42,280 nucleotides of DNA from an uncultured Prevotella sp. Its GTDB lineage: Bacteria; Bacteroidota; Bacteroidia; Bacteroidales; Bacteroidaceae. The notes under the pieces were generated by a model. The model saw nothing but the letters and a program-made list of their open reading frames with translations. It did not search any database and was not told the origin of the DNA. Shown here one piece after another: positions 1 through 7,803 of this stretch. Position numbers and translations under genes: made by a program. The stretch is from contig CAMAGM010000005.1 in NCBI GenBank assembly GCA_945833995.1, positions 1 through 42,280 on the forward strand, in the 5' to 3' direction. Each line of letters starts with the position of its first letter. The first letter of the stretch is position 1.

Positions 1-8
1 CGTGTGAG

Positions 9-1121
9 ATGATAAAAAGAGCATACTTAGTATTTCTTATGGCGATTGTCGCCCTAGCGTCCTGCAACTCAGGCAAGGTGTCGGAGATGCAGGCAGGGGG
101 CGACACGCTGCGTCTTAGCCATTCAAGACTGCTGAACATCGTGAGCTACGACAAGTACAAGGTGGTGGATATTGCCGACCCTTGGAAGGAAGGACGCCTG
201 TTGCACCGCTACATCCTTGTCACCGACCCTACGGCGTCGCATCTGCCTGAGGGAACGATTGTAAACGTGCCTGTCAAGCGTGCCATGGTCTTCACCACTG
301 TCCATGCCTCGCTCTTGGCAGACCTCGGAGCCGCCAGTTGCATCAAGGGAATGGCAGACGTTGGCTATTTGAAAAGAGCTGACATAAAGGCTCTCGTTGA
401 CAACAAGACCATTGCCGACGTGGGCAGCGGAATGTCGCCTGACATTGAGAAGATTATCGACGGTAGTCCCGACATTGTAATGGTGTCGCCGTTTGAGAAT
501 AGCGGTGGCTACGGCAAGCTCAACGAGCTTCAGATTCCTCTCGTTGAGTGTGCCGACTATATGGAGTCGTCGCCTTTGGCTCGTGCCGAGTGGATGCGTT
601 TCTATGGCATGCTCGTTGGAAAGGAGGCAGAGGCTGACAGCCTTTTCAAGCGTGTTGAGACGGCTTACAACGAGATTAAGGCAAGCGTAAGTGACATGGG
701 AAAGAGACCCCGTGTGGTGGTAGATATTCCTTCAGGCAATGTTTGGTATGTGCCTGGTGGTAAGAGCACTATCGGGCAGATGGTTGCCGATGCCGGTGGC
801 GACTATTGCTATTCTGGGAACACGCAGGGTGGAAGCATGGCAATGTCGGTAGAGGCAGTAATCGACAAGTGCGAGGATGCCGATGTCTGGCTTTTCCGCT
901 ATGGTGGTCCCGTGAAGACCATCGAGTCAATGGCTGCTGAGAACAAGGCTTTCACCCACATTAAGGCATTCAAGGACAAAAACCTTTGGGGCTGCTCCAC
1001 CGAGCGTACCACGTTCTATGAGAGCACTCCTTTCCATCCCGACATCCTTTTGAGGGAGTTTCTCCTTATGTTCCATCCAGACAATGATGCCAAAACGATT
1101 TTTTTTGAAAAACTGAATTGA
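9..1121 (+). CDS. ABC transporter periplasmic binding lipoprotein (FecB/BtuF type)
   Basis: Predicted lipid-anchored substrate-binding protein of an iron-siderophore, heme or cobalamin importer. The 370-residue product begins with a short hydrophobic signal ending in the lipobox LASC, so Cys19 would be lipidated. Residues about 85-360 have the two-lobed class III binding protein pattern: the VPVKRAMVFTTVHASLLADLG stretch typical of the first lobe, a central DVGSGMSPDIEKI segment, and YVPGGKSTIGQMVADAGG in the second lobe. The ATG lies three bases before the next gene's ATG at the other end, and the FecCD permease follows 3 bp downstream, so the two are clearly one operon. The substrate cannot be told from sequence. 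The family assignment is firm; the cargo (iron chelate or corrinoid) is open because no TonB receptor or riboswitch is inside the window. Confidence 0.9.
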   Translation: MIKRAYLVFLMAIVALASCNSGKVSEMQAGGDTLRLSHSRLLNIVSYDKYKVVDIADPWKEGRLLHRYILVTDPTASHLPEGTIVNVPVKRAMVFTTVHASLLADLGAASCIKGMADVGYLKRADIKALVDNKTIADVGSGMSPDIEKIIDGSPDIVMVSPFENSGGYGKLNELQIPLVECADYMESSPLARAEWMRFYGMLVGKEAEADSLFKRVETAYNEIKASVSDMGKRPRVVVDIPSGNVWYVPGGKSTIGQMVADAGGDYCYSGNTQGGSMAMSVEAVIDKCEDADVWLFRYGGPVKTIESMAAENKAFTHIKAFKDKNLWGCSTERTTFYESTPFHPDILLREFLLMFHPDNDAKTIFFEKLN

Positions 1122-1124
1122 TTT

Positions 1125-2126
1125 ATGAGATACTGTCTAATGCTCTCTGTCGCCGTAGTCGCGCTGTTCTTTTCCAACCTTATATATGGCTCTGTTGACA
1201 TACCTTTCGACAAGGTTGTTGACATCTTGTTTGGCAATAGTGCTGAGAAAGCATCGTGGCAGTTCATCATACTGGAGTCGCGGTTGCCGCAGGCTGTCAC
1301 AGCCCTGCTCTCGGGCATGGCATTGTCGGTAAGCGGTCTTATGCTTCAAACCGCTTTCCGCAATCCTCTTGCCGATCCCTCCATCTTTGGCATCAGCAGT
1401 GGCGCAGGTCTTGGTGCGGCATTGGTCATGTTGCTTTTCGGTGGCAGTGTTTCCGCAGGCGCAGTGTCGCTGTCTGGTTTCGCGGCTGTCTTTCTTGGTG
1501 CGTTCCTTGGTGCCATGGCAGTCATGGCAGTTGTCTTCGCCTTCTCGCTTTTTGTCAGAAACAGTGTCATGCTGCTCATCATCGGCATCATGATTGGCTA
1601 TATAGCCTCCTCCGCAATCAGTCTTCTCAATTTCTTTGCCACCGAGGAGGGCGTAAAGTCCTATCTCGTTTGGGGCATGGGCAGTTTCGGTGGTGTCTCG
1701 CTTCGCCAGTTGCCCGTGTTCAGTGCCGTAACTCTGATAGGTCTTTGCTGTTCCCTACTGCTCATAAAACCTCTAAACATCATATTGCTTGGCAAGAGCT
1801 ATGCAGAGAATCTTGGAGTCAACACGGTGTTGGTACGCAATCTGCTGCTTGTCATCACAGGCCTCCTGACCGCCATCGTCACCTCCTTTTGCGGTCCCAT
1901 CTCGTTCATAGGACTTGCCGTTCCCCACATAGCCCGCATGGTTGTCCGCACCAGTCAGCATGGCATTCTCATGCCCGTAACGATGCTCGTAGGAGCCACC
2001 ACCGCCCTTCTCTGCAACATCTTCTGCACCCTCCCTTCCTCTGGCGGCATCATTCCCCTTAACGCCGTAACCCCAATTCTCGGTGCCCCAGTAGTTATCT
2101 ATGTCATAATAAGGATGAAGGGCTAA
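1125..2126 (+). CDS. FecCD-family ABC transporter permease
   Basis: Integral inner-membrane permease of the BtuC/FecCD family, partner of the binding protein just upstream. The 333 residues match the usual family length (about 330), with roughly ten hydrophobic segments. Recognisable family blocks are the ESRLPQAVTALLSGMALSVSGLMLQTAFRNPLADP stretch after the first membrane segment (R-LP-R/Q region and the NPLADP loop), SSGAGLGAA, and the cytoplasmic coupling region near GPISFIGLAVPHIARM. The start ATG is 3 bp after the binding-protein stop. The expected ATP-binding subunit does not follow; the next 820 bp hold no gene. An ATPase encoded elsewhere or upstream of the window must be assumed if the importer works. 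Confidence 0.93.
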   Translation: MRYCLMLSVAVVALFFSNLIYGSVDIPFDKVVDILFGNSAEKASWQFIILESRLPQAVTALLSGMALSVSGLMLQTAFRNPLADPSIFGISSGAGLGAALVMLLFGGSVSAGAVSLSGFAAVFLGAFLGAMAVMAVVFAFSLFVRNSVMLLIIGIMIGYIASSAISLLNFFATEEGVKSYLVWGMGSFGGVSLRQLPVFSAVTLIGLCCSLLLIKPLNIILLGKSYAENLGVNTVLVRNLLLVITGLLTAIVTSFCGPISFIGLAVPHIARMVVRTSQHGILMPVTMLVGATTALLCNIFCTLPSSGGIIPLNAVTPILGAPVVIYVIIRMKG

Positions 2127-2266
2127 TCCCAACACCTCTAAAGGAATTAGATAGAGGGTAGTGGGTAGAGAATACAGGATGAAACAATACCGTGCGGCGA
2201 GACGTTTCCTTTGAGTATTTACCCGGCATAAAAAAGTGGGAAACTTGCATTAGGTGATAATACTTC

Positions 2267-2442
2267 CAACGTTATGTTTTCCAAAACGCAACGTTGGAAT
2301 TATTGAAACGCAACGTCATGTTTGATGAAACCCAACGTTACGTTTAGCCAAAAACGACAAGTCGATTTCTCAATATCGACAAGTCGATTTCTCAATATCG
2401 ACAAGTCGATTCGTCAATATCGAGAAGCCGATATGGCATTGT
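2267..2442. repeat. 22-bp-phased array, eight units in two sequence families
   Basis: Eight units begin exactly 22 bp apart at 2267, 2289, 2311, 2333, 2355, 2377, 2399 and 2421. The first four start CAACGT and carry a GTTT-like middle and a run ending AAACG or similar. The next three start CGACAAGTCGATT and end TCAATAT; units five and six are identical. The eighth (CGAGAAGCCGATAT) is decayed. The period is kept across the switch between the two families. Twenty-two base pairs is about two helical turns and is not a multiple of three, so this is not a coding repeat; it resembles an iteron-type or protein-binding array. Confidence 0.85.
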
Positions 2443-2591
2443 TTTTTCGAAAAACCACGGATTTTGAGTGTTTTTCGCGCCTCATCTGCCACTTCTGCCA
2501 CCTATCTGCCACCACGTTAATGTCCTGTATATCATTCCGTTGCGCCGTTTTGGCGGCAGGTGAAAACGAAAAATCACTGTATAGGCGAGTG

Positions 2592-2660
2592 CCGTTTGCG
2601 TGCAAACGGCGTTGTCATTTCCGTGCAAATAGCACAACCGTTTACGTGTAAAAGCAATAG
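2592..2660. repeat. Three 23-bp palindrome-centred units
   Basis: Units start at 2592, 2615 and 2638, 23 bp apart, sharing a TTT(x)CGTGCAAA-like core. The first contains a perfect inverted repeat, CCGTTTGC-GT-GCAAACGG. The other two are decayed copies. They sit inside the loop of the long inverted repeat. Confidence 0.6.
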
Positions 2661-2725
2661 ACATCTTCGGGAAGCCTTCCTATTGACGAGCCATAATGAG
2701 CTTTTAGTGAATATTTTGTCTCTTG

Positions 2726-2741
2726 CCATCCTTCGGGATGG
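2726..2741. other. Perfect hairpin with UUCG tetraloop
   Basis: CCATCC-TTCG-GGATGG forms a six-pair stem closed by C-G around a TTCG loop, the exceptionally stable cUUCGg tetraloop if transcribed from the plus strand. It has no T-tract, so it is not a simple terminator. It lies between the arms of the long inverted repeat and supports an RNA role for that element. Confidence 0.55.
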
Positions 2742-2947
2742 TCTCGGGATGCCTTCGCTCCACCAAATTGATGTAATGGAATGACATACAACGTGTTAAT
2801 TGGGTGGCAGATATGTGGCAGTAGTGGCAGATGTGACGAAAAAATGCTAAAAACCATGGTCTTTCGAAATAATTCTTATATCTCTACTTTTAACAGGACA
2901 CCGCCCTTTCCACTTCATTCCGCATAACCATAAGAATCATATGTTCG

Positions 2948-3676
2948 TTATTCTATCTCTTCCATCCTCACCAACTCCCAACCGCAGAACTGCATGATAA
3001 TCTTGTGCATCTGTGTGCCTTGTCGCAATGCCTCTACGCGTGGAGCCACGGCATAGCCGTTGATTTGCTCAACGGCTTCAGCCCATTGCTTTGCAGCTTT
3101 CTCTTCCGTATATTCAGCCTTTGACAGGTATTTCAGTTCGAGAATATAACTGTGGTTTGCCTGATAGTGGGTCATGTTTGGCAAGAGGAAGAAGTCGCAA
3201 TAACCATGGTTTAGTTCCACTTCAGGTGCAGTGATGTAATAGCTGTTGAGGCTTAGGTAGGCGAGGAAAAAGCCCTGGATGTTGCGTTCGCCTTCGATGG
3301 AGTCACGCACAGAGGAGAGCTGTTTGTAGCAGTCTGCCATATATTGCAAGGTGTCACGCCAACAGCCATCTTAAGACATCTTCACGAATGAAATCTGCAA
3401 TTTGTTGACATTGACTATCTTGTATTCGTTGTATTGCTTTAATATGTAATTGTAATACTGCATTCGCACATTGTTGTTGGGTATGCCGAGTATCATGAGG
3501 CTACCGCGCGTACCCTTGATAGTCCTTCGTGGACGAATGAAAATCTGCGTATAAGGCATCTTTTCAAGTTCTTCCAAGAACATTGTCTTATCAACATAAT
3601 ATAAGTTACGTCCCATCACCGACTCAAAGTCAGCCACTCCGTATGGTATTTGCTTGATATTCTCCATTTCAGTCAT
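2948..3676 (-). pseudogene. Decayed AAA-ATPase-like / PD-(D/E)XK nuclease gene
   Basis: Remnant of a Bacteroidetes family that normally has about 510-560 residues: an N-terminal AAA-ATPase-like domain (PF09820 type) and a C-terminal PD-(D/E)XK domain (DUF1703/PF08011 type). The first 50 codons read well (IPYGVADFESVMGRNLYYVDKT...FIRPRR), but where the family continues with the Walker A sequence FGKS, the frame jumps to a segment that normally lies hundreds of residues further on (TIKGTRGSLMILGIPN). A TAA at 3371-3373 then interrupts the same frame, after which the C-terminal nuclease-like domain reads to 2948, with CDFFLLPN and YILELKY giving the D...ExK core. So there are two lesions: a large internal deletion that removes the ATPase core, and an in-frame stop. 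An intact promoter remains upstream. Confidence 0.8.
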
Positions 3677-3694
3677 TGTTTTTCTCTACAGGTG

Positions 3695-3725
3695 CAAAAA
3701 TACGAATATAAAATGAGAATTCCAA
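3695..3725 (-). promoter_or_regulatory. Promoter TTG-N20-TATTTTTG for the pseudogene
   Basis: On the minus strand TTG (3725-3723) is followed after exactly 20 bases by TATTTTTG (3702-3695), matching the Bacteroidetes primary sigma pattern. It lies 19 bp from the pseudogene's ATG. Confidence 0.65.
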
Positions 3726-3845
3726 ATATTTCTATTGATTTTTTATTTTTACTCGAAGAATAATAAAAACATGCAAATTTTTGGTCATTGATTTTGTTTT
3801 GTCACCTTTATTTTGGCAAATAAACAAAAAAACATATTGTGTCGC

Positions 3846-3876
3846 TTGCATACTCAAAATAAAAGTTCTATATTTG
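3846..3876 (+). promoter_or_regulatory. Promoter TTG-N20-TATATTTG
   Basis: TTG at 3846-3848 and TATATTTG at 3869-3876 are separated by 20 bases. Transcription would begin near 3883, which rules out the ATG at 3813 and fixes the downstream gene's start at 3897. Confidence 0.7.
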
Positions 3877-3896
3877 CATTTAAAAAGCATAAGTTT

Positions 3897-4826
3897 ATGA
3901 AAGTGTCTATATTGGTACCAGTTTACAACGTGGAGAAGTTTTTCTCACGGTGCTTGGAGTCATTGTTCTCGCAGACATATTCTGATATTGAATATGTTTT
4001 CGTAAACGATTGTACGCCAGATAATAGCATGAAGATACTTAGTGGTATGTTGAAAAAGTATCCGTCTCGCGCAACTATGGTGAAAATCATCAATAATTCT
4101 CATAACAGAGGAATTGCTATCGTAAGAAACACTCTACTTGAAAATGCTACCGGAGATTATATCCTTTTCGTTGACAGTGACGACTGGATAGAGAAGGATA
4201 TGGTGGAGAATCTTGTGGATAGAGCCGCAAGTACGGACGCTGATATTGTGGGATGTGATTATTATGAGGACTATCCTGACAAGATGGTGATATGTAATCA
4301 GCATTATCCGTCAGACCATAAAGGGGCTTTGAGGGACATGACATTGTTGAGGATTAAGGGTGTTTTGTGGAAATTGCTGATTCGCAGAGAATTGATTGTC
4401 CAAAACAAGCTTACGTTTGTGCCGGAAATACATTTTGGTGAAGATTATATTTTCTGTTGCAAGTTGTTCTATTTTGCCAAAACCGTTTCATCTGTGGGTA
4501 AGGCCCTGTATCATTATGTGCAATATAATCCCAATAATTATTGTAGTACTGACAGCGACAAAAGAATCCAAAGCTTTGCCAATGCCATTAGGATGGTGGA
4601 AACGTTTTATCGGGAAGAGGGCGTTTATGATGTCTTGGAGACAGAAATATTACAGAGAAAATTTTTATGCAAATCTTCCTATGTATTGGACAAAACACAT
4701 AGAAATGCCAGGAAGTGGGCAAGTCTGTTTCCTGAGTCCAATGGGGCTTGGCGCAATATCAACTATAGCTTCCCAAACAAGATAAAGTTCTTGCTGTCAG
4801 AGCTATTTGCCAAGTTTTTTTGTTAG
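3897..4826 (+). CDS. GT2 family glycosyltransferase
   Basis: Family 2 (GT-A fold) glycosyltransferase, probably adding one sugar to a lipid-linked exopolysaccharide intermediate on the cytoplasmic face. The frame is open from 3813, but the ATG at 3897 is chosen because the product then begins MKVSILVPVYN, the normal start of this family, and because the promoter at 3846-3876 would start RNA after the upstream ATG. Residues about 35-40 (VFVNDCTPDNS) and 84-90 (FVDSDDW, the metal-binding DXD-type motif) are visible, with GEDYIF further on matching the family's acidic acceptor-side motif. At 309 residues it has a usual length. It is the only right-facing gene of the polysaccharide locus, and its last 24 bp overlap tail to tail with the left-facing glycosyltransferase. 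Donor and acceptor are unknown. Confidence 0.88.
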   Translation: MKVSILVPVYNVEKFFSRCLESLFSQTYSDIEYVFVNDCTPDNSMKILSGMLKKYPSRATMVKIINNSHNRGIAIVRNTLLENATGDYILFVDSDDWIEKDMVENLVDRAASTDADIVGCDYYEDYPDKMVICNQHYPSDHKGALRDMTLLRIKGVLWKLLIRRELIVQNKLTFVPEIHFGEDYIFCCKLFYFAKTVSSVGKALYHYVQYNPNNYCSTDSDKRIQSFANAIRMVETFYREEGVYDVLETEILQRKFLCKSSYVLDKTHRNARKWASLFPESNGAWRNINYSFPNKIKFLLSELFAKFFC

Positions 4827-5618
4827 CGCCAATATGCTTTTCGCTATGGAGTAAATGATTTTCTGTACTCGTCCCCTCTTCTTCAGCTCAGGAAGGAGAC
4901 GGACGATTGGCATTTCACTTTCGGTGTATAGATGCTCGTAGTCTTTTATTATGCGAGCGGGAAGAATTTCTGCCATTACCTTTTGGCGTTCTTCTGCATG
5001 CAACTGGTTTTGGGTGCTGCTCATGCCTGTCAAGTCATAGTTGGCAATGATGGTGTCAACTACTTTCACCTTACAATTGTCAAATACTATGGCCTGCACG
5101 TTCACTTTCCAGTCGGCAATCAGTTTAAGGCTCTCGTCGTAGGGATGACGATCGAATATCTCACGGCGATAGAAGGTGCCTTGATGGCAGAGTATCTCCT
5201 TCTTTAATGTCAGGAATGTCACTTCACTGCCAGATTGTATTCCACCATAGCGCTTACCAGAGTGTGAATCGCATACATTTCCAAACAAGATGTCGGAATT
5301 GTCTATTTGTCGGTCTATATCTTCAATAACGCGGTTTGAGTAAAAAGAATCACCGGAGTTCATGAAATTGACGTACGTTCCATGTGCGTGAGACAATCCT
5401 TTGTTCATGGCGTTATATACGCCATTGTCTCGTTCTGACACCCAAAAGTCGATGTTGTCGGCATATTCCTTTATGATTTCCACACTATCGTCTGAGGAAC
5501 CGCCATCGACAATGATGTATTCAACATCCTTGTAGGTCTGGTTTATCACACTTTCAATCGTGTGACGCAGTTCCTTTCCGTTGTTGTAGTTGATGGTTAT
5601 TATCGTATATTTAGCCAT
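4803..5618 (-). CDS. GT2 family glycosyltransferase (WcaE/WcaA-like)
   Basis: Last gene of the ten-gene leftward operon. The protein (271 residues) starts MAKYTIITINYNNGKELRHT and has IIVDGGSSDDS and the GVYNAMNKGLSHAHGTYVNFMNSGD block, where MNSGD stands in place of the DXD motif. That block is characteristic of the colanic-acid-like WcaE group of GT2 enzymes. The frame extends to a TTG at 5627, but the ATG at 5618 is preferred, 10 bases after the upstream gene's stop. The 3' end overlaps the convergent gene by 24 bp and no terminator is visible between them. Sugar specificity is unknown; fucose is possible since GDP-fucose genes lie nearby, but that is inference. Confidence 0.88.
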   Translation of the reverse strand: MAKYTIITINYNNGKELRHTIESVINQTYKDVEYIIVDGGSSDDSVEIIKEYADNIDFWVSERDNGVYNAMNKGLSHAHGTYVNFMNSGDSFYSNRVIEDIDRQIDNSDILFGNVCDSHSGKRYGGIQSGSEVTFLTLKKEILCHQGTFYRREIFDRHPYDESLKLIADWKVNVQAIVFDNCKVKVVDTIIANYDLTGMSSTQNQLHAEERQKVMAEILPARIIKDYEHLYTESEMPIVRLLPELKKRGRVQKIIYSIAKSILALTKKLGK

Positions 5619-5628
5619 GGCTTTCAAT

Positions 5629-6612
5629 TCAATTACATATTTTTCTGTGTCTATATCCCATATACAACGAAGCAGGAAGCAGAAGCATTAGACAGCCAAC
5701 AAGACTAAAGCCTATCCGACGATGTACAGAAAGTGCATATAATATGTGGCAACGCATATAGTTAATCACTTTCTTTGTGCGTCTTTCTTTGAAGTGGTTG
5801 GGGAAAAGGGCAATGCGTCCCAATAGTTCGTTTGAGTAGTAAAGGCGACTGAAAATGGCATGCTCCTTGTTCTTTGGTGCATACTCGTCAATCAGTTTAT
5901 CTACAATGTCGAAATGCAACAGGCGGTTGTCTATGTAGGCGTTGATATCCTTGTTGAAATAGTCTTTAGAGAGGGAAGTCTCCCTTATTGTGTAGATATA
6001 CAGTGGTGAATCTATGACGCATGTCTTTGAAGAATGAACAAAGCAGTTGATATTGAAGATGAAGTCCTCATCGGTTTTTAATCCCTCAATATTACGTATA
6101 TTGTTCTGCTCAATGAGCTCTCGGCGGTATATCTTTGTCCAACATTGGGTATGGATTTTCTCTTTCATAAGAAAATTCCTAATTCCTAAGTAATTATCGA
6201 AAAGATATGTTTTCTCTGTGTAATCAAAGAGTTTCATCTCCCCGTTGGGTAACCGTTCCTTATAGTTGCAACACACAATGTCTGCCTCATTCATTTTTGC
6301 TTCTTCAAGCATCTTGACGAACATCTGTGGCTCAACCTCGTCGTCACTGTCAATCATTGCCACATATTTTCCAGTCGCAATGTCTAGACCACGATTCTTT
6401 GCGGAAGCTGGTCCTGAATTTTTTATATGGATTGTCTTGATATTGTGATACCGAGATGAATATGTATCGCAAAGTTTTCCAGAGCCATCAGTGGAACCGT
6501 CATCAACAAGAATGATTTCCTTGTCGATGCCGATATTCTTGATTACACTTTCCACGCATCGTGAAAGGTATTCGATTGTATTATATACAGGAATGATGAT
6601 GCTTAACTCCAT
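5629..6612 (-). CDS. GT2 family glycosyltransferase with C-terminal hydrophobic tail
   Basis: GT-A glycosyltransferase of 327 residues. MELSIIIPVYN opens the protein; EIILVDDGSTDGS, NSGPASAKNRGLDIATGKYVAMIDSDDEVEP and KTDEDFIFN follow in the usual order, so nucleotide-binding, DXD and acceptor-side motifs are complete. The last 35 residues include a hydrophobic stretch (GFSLVGCLMLLLPASLYMGY) that could attach it to the membrane. The start codon is 9 bp after the preceding gene's stop, and its own stop is 10 bp before the next ATG, as expected of an operon member. Confidence 0.88.
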   Translation of the reverse strand: MELSIIIPVYNTIEYLSRCVESVIKNIGIDKEIILVDDGSTDGSGKLCDTYSSRYHNIKTIHIKNSGPASAKNRGLDIATGKYVAMIDSDDEVEPQMFVKMLEEAKMNEADIVCCNYKERLPNGEMKLFDYTEKTYLFDNYLGIRNFLMKEKIHTQCWTKIYRRELIEQNNIRNIEGLKTDEDFIFNINCFVHSSKTCVIDSPLYIYTIRETSLSKDYFNKDINAYIDNRLLHFDIVDKLIDEYAPKNKEHAIFSRLYYSNELLGRIALFPNHFKERRTKKVINYMRCHILYALSVHRRIGFSLVGCLMLLLPASLYMGYRHRKICN

Positions 6613-6621
6613 ATTGTGTGG

Positions 6622-7791
6622 CTATTCGTGTTTCGTATGTAGGAACTCCTTGTTCTTGTGGTCGATGTGCCTTAGATTCTTCAACATCTTCCATGTCAGT
6701 TTGGGCAGTATGGTGAGAGTGCTGGGAATAGATTTCGAGTACATCTTGTAAGGAACGGCGAAAAGTAGCGATAGGCATGTGACGAGGAACAATGCCCACC
6801 ATTTTAGGCTCCACCATGGTGCTATGACAGATGCAAGCAGCGACATCGCAAAGGTGCAGACAACGAGCATGGAGCGTGGTATGAGCATTTGCTGTATGGT
6901 CTTGTCGATAAAGTTGATGTTGCCTTTGATGAATGCCTTTGGCAGATATGGAAGCATGGAGAGGAGACAGTGGACCTGGGCAGACATCCATCGCTGGCGT
7001 TGGCGTTGGAAATTCTCCTCGTTGCTCACTTTCTCGTCGAATACTGGTATGTGTTCAGCGTATTTTATGTATATGTCCTGTTTTAGAAGAAGGACCTCAA
7101 GCTCACGGTCTTCTCCAGCTGTGGATAGATTTGCCACGTTGTCCTTGAACCAAGGGTAGCTGAAGCACATTCCTGAGCCGATGAGTGCTGAGGACAGCCC
7201 TATAATATTGTGTGACTTGCGGAATAGGGTGTTGTTTATCTCTTCACTTATTCCATCGAGAATGGAGATGGCACTGTCTGAGTTTTTGGCACATCGGTGG
7301 CACTGTATGGCTTTATATCCCCTTTGGGTAATGTCGTTAAGTAGGGAAAGAAAGTTTGGCTCCACGACATTGTCGGCATCAAGAATGACCACATAGTCAT
7401 ATTGTTCATTGTTGCACTCAATGGCGTGCTGCAATGCCTTGGCTTTTGAACTCTTCATGAAGTTTGGCTTCAGAAGGGTAATGGGCAGGAGTGAGAGGCT
7501 TTCATTGGTGGCCCTTTTCTGATGGTCAGATATTACGACAAGATGATAACGGTCTGTCGGATAGTCCTGTTGTAGGAATGTCTTAATGGAATTTACTATC
7601 ACTTTGTCTTCCCTATATGCAGGATAAAGCACAAGGAATTTTGTCTTTACGGAAGACTCTTCTGCCTGTGCAAGCCCATGCTTTTTCCAGTGGAATAGGT
7701 AAATAAGGGCATATAACGCCACGTATGCCACTGAGCAAGCTGTGAAGAGCCACAGGATGATGTCGAGAGTATGGATTGTGGTCCAAATCAT
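6622..7791 (-). CDS. Membrane-bound processive-type GT2 glycosyltransferase
   Basis: The 389-residue protein has an N-terminal membrane segment (about 10-33), a cytoplasmic GT2 domain (about 50-280) and two or three membrane segments near 305-350. Catalytic signs are complete: DAD at 138-140, AGED at 225-228 and QRQRW at 264-268, the QxxRW motif of cellulose-synthase/hyaluronan-synthase-like enzymes. Such enzymes polymerise or add beta-linked sugars at the membrane. The next gene upstream is a close-format paralogue with the same motifs at the same positions, which points to an old tandem duplication. The intergenic gap to that gene is 12 bp. Whether it is processive or adds single residues cannot be decided from sequence. 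Confidence 0.87.
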   Translation of the reverse strand: MIWTTIHTLDIILWLFTACSVAYVALYALIYLFHWKKHGLAQAEESSVKTKFLVLYPAYREDKVIVNSIKTFLQQDYPTDRYHLVVISDHQKRATNESLSLLPITLLKPNFMKSSKAKALQHAIECNNEQYDYVVILDADNVVEPNFLSLLNDITQRGYKAIQCHRCAKNSDSAISILDGISEEINNTLFRKSHNIIGLSSALIGSGMCFSYPWFKDNVANLSTAGEDRELEVLLLKQDIYIKYAEHIPVFDEKVSNEENFQRQRQRWMSAQVHCLLSMLPYLPKAFIKGNINFIDKTIQQMLIPRSMLVVCTFAMSLLASVIAPWWSLKWWALFLVTCLSLLFAVPYKMYSKSIPSTLTILPKLTWKMLKNLRHIDHKNKEFLHTKHE

Positions 7792-7803
7792 AGGCAGGAA
7801 TTA

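Larger units (their letters stand above)
2445..2869. repeat. Long imperfect inverted repeat, about 100-nt arms
   Basis: The left arm (about 2445-2543) and right arm (about 2773-2869) are reverse complements with scattered differences and small gaps. The best part is 2478-2520 against 2796-2838, where 36 of 43 positions match and each arm carries three CTGCCAC (or GTGGCAG) motifs. Pairing extends outward to TTTCGAAA...CCA(C/T)GG near 2445-2460 and 2854-2869, and inward to TCATTCC(G/A)TT(G/A)C. The 230-nt interior has no transposase. It could be a non-autonomous mobile element or a long structured RNA. Confidence 0.7.
2127..2947. other. 820-bp gene-free tract rich in repeats
   Basis: No convincing gene lies between the permease and the pseudogene at 2948. 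Short open frames here cross the repeats out of phase and have no ribosome site or family likeness. The first 140 bases hold only a weak imperfect hairpin (2128-2140 with 2152-2165) and no T-tract. From 2267 the tract is built of a 22-bp-phased array, then a long imperfect inverted repeat with smaller hairpins inside, each listed separately. Confidence 0.8.

Noticed and set aside
1256..2062. 268-residue frame inside the permease gene
   Set aside because: It is an alternative frame of a clear FecCD gene, with a composition rich in His, Arg, Cys and Ser typical of non-coding frames.
2267..2442. Possible CRISPR array
   Set aside because: Units are contiguous with no unique spacers, and no cas gene is nearby.
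2322..2651. 109-residue plus-strand frame
   Set aside because: It runs through the 22-bp repeats, whose period is not a multiple of three, has no ribosome site and no recognisable domain.
2445..2869. Insertion sequence with transposase
   Set aside because: The inverted repeat interior, about 230 nt, has no transposase frame and no clear target-site duplication.
3813..3896. N-terminal extension of the right-facing glycosyltransferase
   Set aside because: The promoter at 3846-3876 would start RNA after this ATG, and the family N-terminus begins at 3897.
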